A program made the translations under genes and the position numbers. A stretch of 64,000 bases of DNA, from the NCBI GenBank assembly GCA_035041965.1, contig JAPYMA010003029.1, forward strand, positions 124,001 through 188,000, given 5' to 3'. The notes under the pieces were generated by a model, which saw only the letters and a list, made by a program, of their open reading frames with translations, was not told the DNA's origin and searched no databases. This DNA is from Anisakis pegreffii. Taxonomy: Eukaryota > Nematoda > Chromadorea > Rhabditida > Anisakidae. The first letter of the stretch is position 1, and each line of letters opens with the position of its first letter. Positions 12,301-25,268 of this stretch are shown in pieces.

Positions 12301-15300
12301 GGTACGATACTACTGTCAATCATTCATCTCAGTAATTGCTGTGAGGCAATCACAAACGAATGCTTCGCGATCTTTTTTCTGCCGTCGTCAATAAATCAAG
12401 AAACAAGATTCACTCAAATTCAAATATTAAATTCTCGAAATGCCACACATAAATTTTCCTCACTTTTGAATCAAATTTAATCATGATTCATCGAATTGTT
12501 CCGATTATTTTTTCTTCTTCTGAATTGATCAGTACATTTCAATTCGAACTTGCTCAATTTATTCACTCAATTTACACTCAATTCACCTCACAATCAGCAC
12601 AAAAAGGCAAAATTGACAGTTGGACGCTGCTCTGTTTGAAATTTCATTGATACAAGAGAATTCATGTCAACTCAATCACCGAACAAAATGAGAAACACTG
12701 AGCAATTTTGCCTGGTGAATCGTCATTACTTTTTTCAAAAAATTTCTCCCCTCTCCGTTTTTTGCAATATATCACAGTTTGATGCAGTGAAATAACAATG
12801 AAATTCTCAAATTAATTAAAATTCCAGTGAACAACTGGAATGATTCCCATTCATTTGATGAGTATAATCTCAAAAAGATTTCAAGAAACCAAACGCTTTC
12901 AAATTCTGTTCCTTCTTCGATAATCCTCACTTTTAAATACGCTTGTTTTCATCTTCTATTAATTATTCTATTAGCATTCCTCAAAATGATTTCTTTGCCT
13001 ATTCATTCCAAAAGCGAGACTCCATTACATAAATTACTATTCACATCGATCACTTCCACTTAATTAATCAGCTCAATTACGACTGATCACGAATTTACGC
13101 CTTCTTGTTATCATCTCAGTATCACAAGTATCAGTCCATCTTTCCCGACCTCCCTCTTCCCTCAGATCTACCGATATCAGCACATGGAATCAACCAACCC
13201 CCCATATGAAATTTTAATCTCGATTACTTGGTTGGCAATGACCAATGACAATCTATTATAGTGCTGAAGGCTACAGTAATTTCATGCTATCGTATATAAG
13301 CGAGCTAGCAGCATTTCTCTTAGTAATATCACAAGTTTTTTTGGATCAAAACTAAAACTCGAATAGCCCAAATACCCTATATCCGATGTCATAGCAGATA
13401 AAGCTGACAGGAATCGATTTTCTGCTATTATCACGTTTCCAGGCGTATTCTCAATTCTTTTTCACTTGAACGATTTCAAAATCTGACAGCTTCAAAATCT
13501 GGTTGTGAGATGATTATACGCACTGCTGGTGCGTCACTAATGGCTGCTGATCGTTAGGAATTGGTGTGTGGCTAATAATCTGATGGAACGAGCCTGTGTA
13601 ACAGAGTAACTCAATAAAAAAACTACTCTAGTTGTCTTGAATGAAGCTGAATGCCGACTGATGCTGTACGTATGGATGTGTAGCTGGCTGATGCTACTGA
13701 TGCTATCTGATGCGGATTTTAATGAAGCATTTCAGATGAGATGAAAAAAAGAGCCATCATTGGGTGGTAGTAGTAGAATTCAAGTATAAAATGCCATCTT
13801 ATTAGTGCGAGAATCGTTCGTTCCACATTCATTCATGTGGGGCGAAGTGACAGATTGTGAATTGGCTGACGTCGTCACTTGATTACGATGAACTTGAGGG
13901 GATGAAAAAAATTTGGTACTTTTAATTTCATTTCAAAAAATTCAATATTTTATTTCAGCTTAACGATCTGCCCATTGCATACACATTGACGATGATGCAA
14001 GTGATAGAAGTTTAGAGAAATAGAATCGTAAAAAATAGACACAAGAATTCATCTTTTTTGTTTGAGGTGAACATTTTCGAAGACTATCAAAATTTGTCAT
14101 ACAAAATTGGGCAATGGAAAATGAGATTGATCCGAAGGAAACATCGTATACAAAGAGGGCTGGCTTCTCGTGAAGAGGCTTAGGCTTAAGTGGGATTAGC
14201 TTAAGATGGAACAATGCAGCGGCAATGCTCGAAAATACAATTGTCATATTGCTTCTCGTTTTCCATCCCCAATCTTCCCATCGTTTCAACTACATAATCA
14301 TCTGATTCGTCAGGTTTCCATAGGTTTCTTTATTGCAAGTTAAAGGTCACCGCAATGTATTCTCCTATTCTGATACATGTTACTAATTCCATCCTGTAGT
14401 ATGAGCCCAGAATCCTTACCAAATAATTCTTGTGATAAATTTTCCTCATTCATGTTCATGTCTTCATTCATGAGTACTAACTGCCTGCCTGCCTTCTCAG
14501 CTCTTGTCTAAATGGTGAAAACAATAGAAAAGGTTACCGTAAGCATGGAAGTATCTATAAGACAAACGCAGATGTAATATTTTCAAAAGATAAACCCTAT
14601 CACTTCATCAAAGATTTCATTAAGTCCTCCCAGGAAGAGATATCATCCTCTGAATCGAATACAACCTCATGCACGGCTAGGACATCATATCCTCATAACC
14701 TAATGCTGTCAGCTCATGCAGTACGAATCAGTCATATCTCTGTTTCACACGTTTATCTACCAGCTCTGTTCTATTCTATCCTACCACTTCAATTATTCCA
14801 TCCTATTCTGTTCTGTACATGCTTCGCATGCTTCCAAAGTCTTCCGTCCGAATGCCTTCGATGCCCGGACTGTTCTATATAGTTAAGCTATTCTATCCTG
14901 TTCTGCCTTTTACTTCCAAAGCGAAATTTCACGAGCTTCTCTACTATACTTCACTGGAATAGAATCAAATGGAACAGTAGGAACGAAAACAAAACACTCG
15001 TTTCGAACAGAAACATCGTCGGAGTTTATTCATGAGTCTACACAGACACTGAATTGTCTCGCAATCAATGTAGGACTATTTATTTGAATACGTTAGCAAT
15101 ACTCTGTAGGCTCTATTTTTGTTTGTTGCACTGAATTCAGTAAAACTCTTCATTCGTCGCCGCTTTTCATCGAATTTGGTGCGATTCTAATCTCGGATTT
15201 TAAAAATTTTACTTTTCGCAATCTCAAAGGTGATAATAAATGATGTTGCTATAATATTTTCAGCTGATTACTGCATGGGACACGGGCATTTGGGCATCCG

Positions 15301-17743
15301 TTAGGCGTCATAAACTTTTGATTGATTGATTGAGTGATTGTTGCATTCTGCATGAAAAATTCATGGCAAAAAGAAGTGGAACAACAAGAAAATTGCATCC
15401 GAAAGAAGGAATCACAAATGAAATATTGTGTTTGAGACAAGTACTCTCATCATGAAACAATTGGACTGATGAATGAAAGGTGATGATCAATTCAAATGAA
15501 AATGCTCATTTATGCATGTTAAATTACATGCATGTAGAACATATGTATGCATTTATCTATGTAGCTATATGATAAAAGACAGGCAGGCTATGCTTGAGAA
15601 AAAGCTCTGCACCAGGGAGATTGACCAGTTGAGAACAACTAAAACTTTGATTGATCTAGTCAAGTTAATACTCAACTTAAAAAGTGGTTCAACACGAAAA
15701 GGTGCGAGCCTACTCGTTGTTCTTTCCACTCGAGTACGATAGAGACTGACAACAACCGACACAAAAATTTCACTCGATAGCAAAACGGTAGCTTATTTTT
15801 GCTTGCCCAACATAGATATATGCTTTTGGTTCGCCTAATTCAATTGTGATTTCTCTCAAGCTAACAAGTAGACTTTCCAGCATCAGAATTCTAGAAATGG
15901 GCAGCAGAAACGACATGAACAGATCATGAACAATGTGTACAGAAATTTCATAGTAATCAATTCCTATCATCTTATAGCAGCTATATTTATGAAAACGAAA
16001 ACACTCACTCAATCATCGATCAAGATATAGTGAATCTCAAGAAAATGTTCAATTTGCTCATAGTTTTGTCTCTTTAGACTGGATGATATCTTCCACGATA
16101 ACGTTCTAGCTGGATCTTATTAAAAAAGTTTCACTGAATTTGATGCAACAAACAGAGTAGAGCACTGCAAACAGAGTTTTAATTGATAGTAGTATCATAT
16201 TGAGACAGTTCAATATCTTTCTCGGGTACTGTATAAAACTGGTCTTCAATTGCATTCAATACATTTAATCGCTTCGAAAAACCACTTCAATTCCGACTTC
16301 AACAAAATGAATAATCATTCACTTTACAGTGAACTGACTCATAATAGCCAAATGATAGAGAGAAATTTTCCAAAAAACAAAAATTTCTAAAATTCTTTAA
16401 AGTAATAGTAATTCTGCGTGAAAGAGAATAAATTTCGGAACAACTCACTAAATGTGAAAATTGTTTAAACGCAACATTGCCTACAGTTTAAAAAAACTAC
16501 AATACAATCCAACGTCTAGTGGTACCATGTGGTATGCACTGTTACGCGCTCAAACGATGAATTTGTAACATTTGTGATTGGATTTGTGACTTGATTGACA
16601 AATTACTTTGTACTAGACATCATCAGTACAAGACACCAACTTTCACCATTTTTTTCGTTTCACGATCAATAATTTCGATACGTTTTTCGTATGAATTTAA
16701 ATTTTCCTACGAACTTTCGTACTAGCTCTTTTCCGATACCATTTCATTAGCGATCTACAAGATGTGAGCAAAATATTCCACGTATTTGATCGTTTTCCAT
16801 CCAAACATTCCATCAAATGTGATTGTACGTTATTTATTGCAAAACACAGTCGTTTCCTTCAGAAAGTGCTCTCCAAAAAAATTCTCTCGTTTTAATGACG
16901 GCACTAAAGAATCTTTCATTTGCATCAAATTATTTCACTTCGTAGAGATGACGTAAATGCGGTCGATGGCCATCAGAGATTTGAGAAAAAAAAAGAAGTG
17001 AAATTTGCTTGATTAGATGCAGAAAAAGCACGATAGCAAACAATTGTCGGTTTTATGTGCTGCTATGAAATGGAGAATTGAATGTGCCGAGGGAGAGCGA
17101 TTCAGTAGGCCGAAATCGTTCGTTCGCATTTGAATGCTTAATTAACGGTTAACGATAGTCGAACTTCAAACATCTGAGAGCTACACAAAAAAATAAAGAC
17201 GATGAAATTCTAGAGCAATACCAAATATTAGGAGAAGAGAAATTGCAACTGGCCAAAATTCCAAACAAAATGCTCTAAACGTTTTGAGGGATATTAAATG
17301 CGCTAGTCAAGAAAACCAACGTAACCATATGGCTGAAGTGATCAAAAAATGATTAGTGTAATTGCCTGAATTGGTCAAAAATTTTCAAATGAGGAGATCA
17401 CTGCTCTTGCCTACAAGACAGACTATCAATTTAAACAGTCCCTCAAAAAATTCATCCCAATCAAACTATTTACACACAGTCCCTTTCGCTCTAAGATTCA
17501 CTCATTCATGTGACTTCCGCTTAATCTACGGAAGTTTATCGCATGATTTCTGATCACTAAAAGTACACCATGCATGAGCAGTACATCATATCACGTAATT
17601 GCTCAATAATTTTCCTTAATATTGCTCAAACAACGCTGCTCTGCATTTACTGTCTTCGTGATATCCGAAAAAACGCTTCCGTCGCCTTTTTGCTCACACT
17701 CAATTCAATCCCAATCCAATATGTGCATATTATATACTTACAT
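9345..17743. other. Long non-coding stretch, no gene seen
   Basis: About 8.4 kb with only short random-looking frames. The longest (109 codons, minus strand, 13960-14289) has no recognisable motif. One TATA-like TATATAAG occurs at 13293-13300 (plus). Around 14.75-14.9 kb there are loosely repeated TTCTATCCT words. Otherwise I see nothing. Confidence 0.55.
13293..13300 (+). promoter_or_regulatory. TATA-like element TATATAAG
   Basis: The TATA match lies in a locally GC-richer context (CTATCG before, CGAGCTAGCAGC after), which makes it a little less likely to be background than most. No coding exon follows. Confidence 0.15.
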
Positions 17744-17763
17744 GAATGAATGAATGAATGAAT
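17744..17763. repeat. (GAAT)5 microsatellite
   Basis: Five perfect GAAT units. The same tetranucleotide recurs in shorter form at many places in the window. Confidence 0.9.
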
Positions 17764-19920
17764 ATGATTAATTCATCTCCTTTTTTCCTTCTTTGCTTGC
17801 CCACTGAAAAAACCTTCGTATAATTCACCAATTGTTCACAATAAGCTGAATTCAAATGATTTTAGAGCTCACTAAATGCGCTCGCCATTCACTTATGACA
17901 TTAGTTATTCTATACGAACAAATATCACGTAATTACCAAAAAAACAACAATGAAAAATGATGGCGATTGAAAACTCAACCATGCATGCATGTGAATGATT
18001 AATTTCAATGGAATAATGCTCAGTATAGATCAATGAGAAAAAAAGTTCCTCAAATGATACAATTGAAAATTCCTTTCGTTCAATTCCTAAAAAATTCCAA
18101 TTACAATCGTTGAATTGCACACGATGCTTTCCATTTAATTCTTTATGTTTCACCAAACTAATCAACAAGTCAATCGAATCAACTCATCACAAAAGAATTT
18201 ATGTTATTTAACGATGTGACGTACATTAATCAATCATTTAATTGTTATGCATGATTTGATCAATTCAACCACGACATGTGACTGAGTGCATCCTAATTAA
18301 ACATTAATTAGACTGCATAACAATGAGAGCGCTTCATTCATGTCTTCTAAACTATTCAACCGTACGATTAGCCTGACTGTGAGAGGGGAAAAGTATCCAT
18401 AGTAGCAAATTTCAAACTAACGGTTTCGATTTAGATTCAGATTCATCACGTTCAGATTCGCTCACATTCACAGCAACATACTCACCATTTGGCTGAAGGC
18501 TAAGCTCAGTTTCAGCTTTAGGTATGAATTTCACCTGAATTTCTGAACGCACTTCATTATTGTCAGCAAAATTTGAAACTATTTCAGACTAATTTTAAAC
18601 ATTTCATCTTTTCATCTCACTTCTGAGCAATCAACTAACTACATCAACTATTCACCAACACAATAATTTCATTCAACCGTACCAATTCATTCACACAAAA
18701 CAATATGGAAACCACAGTGCAAGCCAATTACGATCGCACATCGAACAAGATCAACTCAACTGAATGAGGTTCATTGAATAGCTAGAGCAAAACACATTCC
18801 AGCTGCATTACAGTTGATTTTTCCAAAAATGCACTAATTTACAACGATCACTTCGACGGATAATGTCAATTGCTTTGCTTTGAACTCATCCGAGACTAAA
18901 ATTTACAGATTCCTTACGTAGTAGATGGGTAATTTTTCCATGCAAACGTTCCGGAAATTGGATTCGTGCCGTTACTTAAAATTCTCTTTCCGTGCACTCA
19001 AAATCCTCATTTTCGAATCACAACAACCGAAAATTATTTGTGCATTTAGTGTTGAACCTGAACGGCATCCCCACACCTTATTCCACTCGTACATCACATT
19101 CCTATTCCCAATCGCATATACATCACAATCCCATATATTCCAACTGTTCAGTCCACTATACGAAGACAGATATTTGAACCAAAACAAGCAACCATTTCAA
19201 TGTTTGTTCCTCAAAACCACTCGATCCCTCTTAAGTTGATAAACAATTTTCGCACTAAATCCTCCTGCCTAATTCTAAACAATTCTAACTGATTGCATGT
19301 TTATTCTCTCAATCACGTAGCAGCATCACTTGGTATCATTAATCAAATGCTACTTGATCGCCTCCATTTGTCAATGAGCTTTAATCCGTTCACCTAAATC
19401 TCGTCAGTCCCTTCTCACTTCTCTTAAGCATCGCTCATTATTTATCTTCTACGAATGAATGCACACAGCACCAATTTATTCTGCACCAAGCAACACATTT
19501 CAGCACCAATTTATTGCGTTCACTCTATCGAATCAATTTCATCTTGACGTCAATCAAATCGTTGCTTCGCTTCTTTTCATCTCATTTCCAATCAACAATT
19601 GATCACCGATTACTTATTTATATGATTGCTGCTGCCTATTTGCTATGGCAATCTAGCACTAGGCTTACTTACTTACGTCTGTTTGTATATCCCTCAATTT
19701 TGTCGATTCGAATTGGCCCTGACTGCTGCATCATCGCAGTTTCATTCAAGCGTTCTGTCGGAAGAAAAAACCAACGATCTAAATTGCCCAATAAAAGCGC
19801 GGATTTGTGGCCCATATAGGCGGTTGTGATTGATAGTGATTCGAGTGCATTTCGAGATCGGAAACCTTCTCCTCACAACTAATTTGACTTAGAAACGAAA
19901 TGAATTCATAGAATGATGCA

Positions 19921-19949
19921 ATTACACATACAATATATGTATGTGTAAT
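19921..19949. repeat. Short inverted repeat, 12-bp arms
   Basis: ATTACACATACA, a 5-base AT spacer, then its exact reverse complement. It could form a small hairpin. Confidence 0.9.
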
Positions 19950-20283
19950 GGTTTGATAGCTTCATCTTAAATTCTTACACGCTCATCAATTCACATATTT
20001 CAGCAAATAGTCGTCAGTCGTCATTCAACTGCCTCCTCACGCAAGGAATTTGTAACAAACTAAAAAAATCCTGACAAACAACTAAGCAATTATCCGCTCA
20101 ACAATGAAATTTTCCTAAAACCACAGTCATTATTGCTGGCATCACTGACTATCATAATTATCACGAATTCGTAATATTTCTCCCTCAAATTCCATTATTT
20201 TTTCAGCATGCAAGTAGACAACAGCTAAGGAATGTGTTGTGTTATAAGATGCTTTGAATTGCTGCCTGCCTAAAAGTGGCCAT

Positions 20284-20306
20284 TTTATCTAGAACGTCTA
20301 GATAAA
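20284..20306. repeat. Short inverted repeat, 10-bp arms
   Basis: TTTATCTAGA-ACG-TCTAGATAAA. The word TATCTAGA recurs about 30 bases further on. Confidence 0.9.
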
Positions 20307-22229
20307 TCATTATCATACCTAGAAAAGATATTATCTAGAAAATAAGATCGCTTCAACACCATACCTGCTACCTGCCTGCCTTCCAATGGTAACAATAACG
20401 CAATAAAAATGAAATCAATGCGTACTATTCATAAAAGAATTCGTCTCATATTGAAACGCATCCTAAAATAATGTTTTTGAGTGGAATGCGCTTGCGTGTT
20501 TACTAGATAATTAATTATCAATTACTGCTGTTGTTTTTCAAATCATACATCCTCATTCATCTACAATCCAGTTACGCGCAACTGCTGAGTCAATTTTTCC
20601 AATAACTAGCTCAATGATTCAATCTCAGACTGTTCAATCTCACAAGACTGATATCGCACCGGTCGAACATTACAAAGTCTCGCTCATTTGATTAATAAGA
20701 AATATGTGCCTGGTATGCACCCAACTCACTTTGTCACCACTGAACTGTGTTTCTCATCACCTTTAAGTTGCTTCTTATACATTCCAGTCAGTGTTTGAAA
20801 CAAACAAGCTCAAATACCCAAAACAAAAAACTACCAAGTTACTCGGTTCATTAGCAAGAAATGAAAGCATCACAGATGATTCTCTGTTGCTTTTTTAACA
20901 CCTTCATCAGAAACCGAATATCGTTGTCAAAATAATGAAGTTTCGTGTTTGTTTCGTTCAAGTGCTTACCACAAAAACACTTAGCTGATGGTGATGACGA
21001 TAAATAGGCTGCTGCTGGTTATATCACTGATCAACACAAACATTTCAACCTCCTAACCTAACAAATTTCTCTCATTGTCAGTTATCCGATTACAACGCAA
21101 CATAATGCCTTGACGCTGTTGGTACTTGAAACACACTCAATCCAAACGCGAAAAAATTTGTCAAAATTCACCTACCAATCAAATATGACCAGCTCCTATT
21201 GATGTTTTTTTATCGCCTTCGCTAATACCTATGCAAAGCTGAATTTCGCTAGTTATCGCTAATGATTTTCGATGTCTCACAAATGCGCTCTACGTCAGAA
21301 CGATAAAAATTCGATGATGTCAGGTGCAATCGCTCACTTTTTCGAGAAAACTAGAAAAAACAAGAAGAACGAAACAGATTATCAGCCTTATGCTTATGCT
21401 GCTCTGATTAAACACTCCATCCATCGTGCAGTTGCACAATTGATCTCAAACCAACATATCACCACATATATCATCCTTCATAGAGATCTATCCTTACGTC
21501 ATGTTCAATTAATCACCTGCACATACACCGTCGTATATCATTCAAATGCAACAACTTGGAAAACAACTGCAGAACGAGATCAATGAGTGCACTGCACGTA
21601 TCACAACACTTCGCTCGCTGCTTCATAAAATGCTCTCGGTATTACATAAGTTTAGAACGACATCGTGATATAATAGATATTGATATTTCATGCGCTGGAA
21701 TAATTCATATGAATTCAATATCACAGAAAGCTTCATGCACTACAATCTGATGCCATGAAGCATTCACAAATGCATCATACTTTAACACTCATACAGATAG
21801 TCTTGAACAACTGATAAAACTACATCTTACCTTAACTGTCATACCTTAACTTGAATATGAGTAAGAAATCGCTTTTCCAAAGACTGATCCACATGAGTTG
21901 ATCAGATCGATTTCACTGTTTTACATATAGCAATAACACAAAATCACAGTCAGTTTTAAAGGTTTCATTTGCAAAATTTTATATCACAAGTGAAAATTCA
22001 ATCAAATCCATATATCATATTGCAAAAAATATAACATCTGTTACTACATCTAGTTTTTTGGCAATATCGATAAAATGTTCACTCATTCTATGCAAAGCAT
22101 CCATCGAGCAACAGTCTTTTTGCAAAAACTTCACACTGTCAGTTGCTACTTCGATGTGGTACTAGTTGATGGATCGTCGTTTTGTGTGATATGGATGCTA
22201 TCTAAAACTCTCATCTATATCAGTATAGA

Positions 22230-22313
22230 TACTAGATGAAAGATACTATTCCCATAGATACTATTCCTCGCTTACTAAAGAAGATACTATAGATACTATT
22301 CCTTCATCTAGTA
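22230..22313. repeat. Inverted repeat enclosing AGATACTATTCC-like direct repeats
   Basis: Arms TACTAGATGAA (22230-22240) and TTCATCTAGTA (22303-22313) are exact reverse complements. Between them AGATACTATT-type words occur four times. A compact, internally repeated cassette of unknown origin. Confidence 0.75.
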
Positions 22314-23164
22314 CTTCAGTGATGTGACTGACAACTTATTCATTCATATGGCTTCAGATGGCTCAATTCAAATAGAACTTCCAAAAATTTGCTTAATTTT
22401 CCATTATAGTTCAGCACTTCGGATGAGGAATAATGCAAAGAGGGCCTGGCTGTGCTCATATTAATGCCACAAAATCAATACACTTCAGATGAAATCGCAG
22501 ACTCGAGAGCTGCAAACCTAGCAAGTTGCAGCTGATGTAAGTAAGTGTCAGATCCGTTGCATTTTGTGGTTTGTTTGAATGACAACCACTTCAGTTCAGT
22601 TCAGTCATCTATTTATTTACCAACCATGACAATTGAGACAACTGAGACTGAGACAGCGAGATTGGACTAGTTCTGAGTTGATTTGGCTGTCAAATTCCAA
22701 ATTTTCAAAAAGACTAACAACAATTCAAACGATTCACAAACGTTGTGCACATACATATGCAGCAAACAATGGCTCATAGTCGATGAATTAAGCTGAGACA
22801 AAACTACTTTCCGTTGCAGCAGCATTTCCACAAACATTCTCTCTAACATTTCTATTTGTTGTTAATTTTTACAATTTCAGCTAGGTCATTGCTCTTCACC
22901 ACAAAAACTTCCCTCCCATAAAACAATTACTGCAAAACTGAATCACCTCAAGTAGTTGGTCCCCTCTGATGCCTCTAATTCACATAAGCCATTCATTCCG
23001 CGAACTATGTATCACAAGAAAAGAAACCGAACGAAATTGGTACAAACAAAATCATAACCTTCAGTACAATTTTTTTCGGCTGACGACATTTCGAAAAAGC
23101 CTATTTTAAAAATGAAGAAAGAAAATTGCGATAGGGCACCCGCCGCAAAAGGGCACCGAACAGA

Positions 23165-23180
23165 TTGCTTGCTTGCTTGC
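23165..23180. repeat. (TTGC)4 microsatellite
   Basis: Four perfect TTGC units. Confidence 0.85.
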
Positions 23181-23513
23181 TGCCCATTTAATTGTTTGTC
23201 GTTGCTGATGAACTTCCGACAGAAGACAGAAGAAATATGTATAGACAGACGTAAGCAAAAACTAAATAAGCAAAATTGAATGATTGTAAGCAAAATTGAA
23301 TTTCGAAGCAAAATTACAGACAGGAATGCGAATGATAATCAACGAAAACGAAACAAAAATGCCAAAGCAACGAAAATTTTTTATAGTAGTAGCAGCAGCA
23401 GCAACCCATTGAGAATTGCAACATTAGCAAATTGAGTCCATTTTACATGCTCACACATATATTGTGGATAGAACATGATATATTGTATAGATAACTTATA
23501 TATTGCATATTAC

Positions 23514-23550
23514 CAATATTACCTGGATCCAGGTAATCCAGGTAATATTG
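23514..23550. repeat. Nested palindrome with CCAGGTAAT repeats
   Basis: Arms CAATATTACCTGG (23514-23526) and CCAGGTAATATTG (23538-23550) are exact reverse complements around an 11-base spacer. A perfect 20-bp palindrome, ATTACCTGGATCCAGGTAAT, overlaps the left arm. The right part is two CCAGGTAAT units in tandem, the same nonamer that ends the 127-bp insertion at 53398-53524. Confidence 0.9.
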
Positions 23551-25244
23551 CATATAACATTCTTCATATCTACTCATATTAAAGTAATAATACTAATAAT
23601 AATTAAAAGTGATAATTAATAATTATACTCTCTCTTAATTATCCACTCATATACTTCATAAATATTATTTCAGTGATCTATTCACTGAAAATATGTGAGA
23701 AATTATTAGCTGTTCAATAAGCTGTTGCGGACTTGTTATGCTTCAAATAATTTGGCATAGAGTAAGCTTAAGCTATTCATGCTAAAGTTCCCAATGAAAA
23801 TTACATGCCCCAATAGAATGAGACTAATCGGGGCGACATGCATTGGACAAGCCAGCACTTTAGTGTGCGTTTTCTGGGATAAAAAATGGGGCGAATCTGA
23901 AGGTAAAAATGGCTTCCGGAAAACACCTGTCAAATATTTATTTCGTGTGTTTTTTAAACTCTAATGTCCACAGATATCACTTAACGAAATGAACTGCTTA
24001 GCTGTAGCTTTTAAATAGAGTTAAAATCTTCTATTTCACTGAATTGACCCTGTATGAACGCTCACCTACAGATACTTCAACTATAAGCAGCTAAATCTTA
24101 GCTATGAGACCGACACTGTTAAAGATATTTTAGTCATTTGGATATCGCATTTAATCAGCAAATTTTTTTTGAGTTTATTTTCAGAACATCTAAACGAAAG
24201 GATTGCTAAAAGCACATTATTAGCTGGTCGTTTCTGAGAAGGTCTTACTATTAAATGGCATGATTGACATATGGATTAAGATTAAGAGAGATAAACGGAT
24301 TAAGAGCTTTATACTCACCATTTTCCAGGCACATACCAAACGGTATGCCTTCGGGCAGTGAATGGACCGGGTTCAAGTCCTTTAACCATCAGAAGCGAAT
24401 GCACAATCAGAACAACCAATCAATTGAATACAGCTGGAGAGTGGATTGCTCTCGGAGTGACTGAGTATAAACACGTACGTCTCAGGTAGTAGTAGAAATA
24501 CTCTGAATATGAAGCCTTTGATGAAGAAGCTGCACATTATTAGTTCGCTTTGCGCGTAAATATGCAATATTGACGAACACAAACAAATCACATTTTCATC
24601 TCATCTCACCGGATGAGCAAAATCCGATAGATAGAAGAACCACAGACACACACGCATTAGGGATATACGAAATTGGGTTTCTTTTTAATATCCACAAATA
24701 TCCATCCGTATGAGAGCAATAAGATATGAACACAAGACTGCATTACATGATGGGGAACACAAGACAATAAAGGCATGGCAAGACATGAAGAAAACGTTTT
24801 ATGATGTATATTCATTCGTAAGTGGATGCAGAGGCGTGGATGAATTAATCACAAAAATTGCAATCAAAATCTCAAAGATCTCACATAAACTCTAAATTTC
24901 ACAAAATTCCATCTAGACTCTAAACACTCAATCCTAATCAAGATCAAGAGTCGAACACGAACAGCATCAGTAACAGACACATCATCTATTCACCTATCCG
25001 TGAACGATGCAGTTTTAAATAATCAATTCATTCAGTCATTATTGTAATATCAACAAATCGCTTTCCTACTACTAATAACACTCAATTCTTCCTATCACGT
25101 GTCGTAATCAATCAAGTAAATTTCCAACAAATACTCAAACAAGCAAGCCAGCAAATACACTGAACCAACAATTGAGTGAACTGCCTAAGGTTTAAAGAGT
25201 TCACTCCGACTATTCACCACCACTTGCCAGCAGCTAATGTCAGT

Positions 25245-25268
25245 GAATAGCTAGCTAGCTAGCTATTC
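25245..25268. repeat. Perfect 24-bp palindrome built on GCTA repeats
   Basis: A run of (GCTA)n is flanked symmetrically by GAATA and TATTC, so all 24 bases equal their own reverse complement. Confidence 0.95.

Noticed and set aside
13960..14289. 109-codon minus-strand frame
   Set aside because: No recognisable domain, low-quality composition and no supporting splice sites.
24370..24380. Perfect pol III B box GGTTCAAGTCC, possible tRNA or SINE
   Set aside because: The flanking bases do not form a T-stem. The nearest A-box-like word is only about 10 bases away, and no cloverleaf or 3' poly-T is present.
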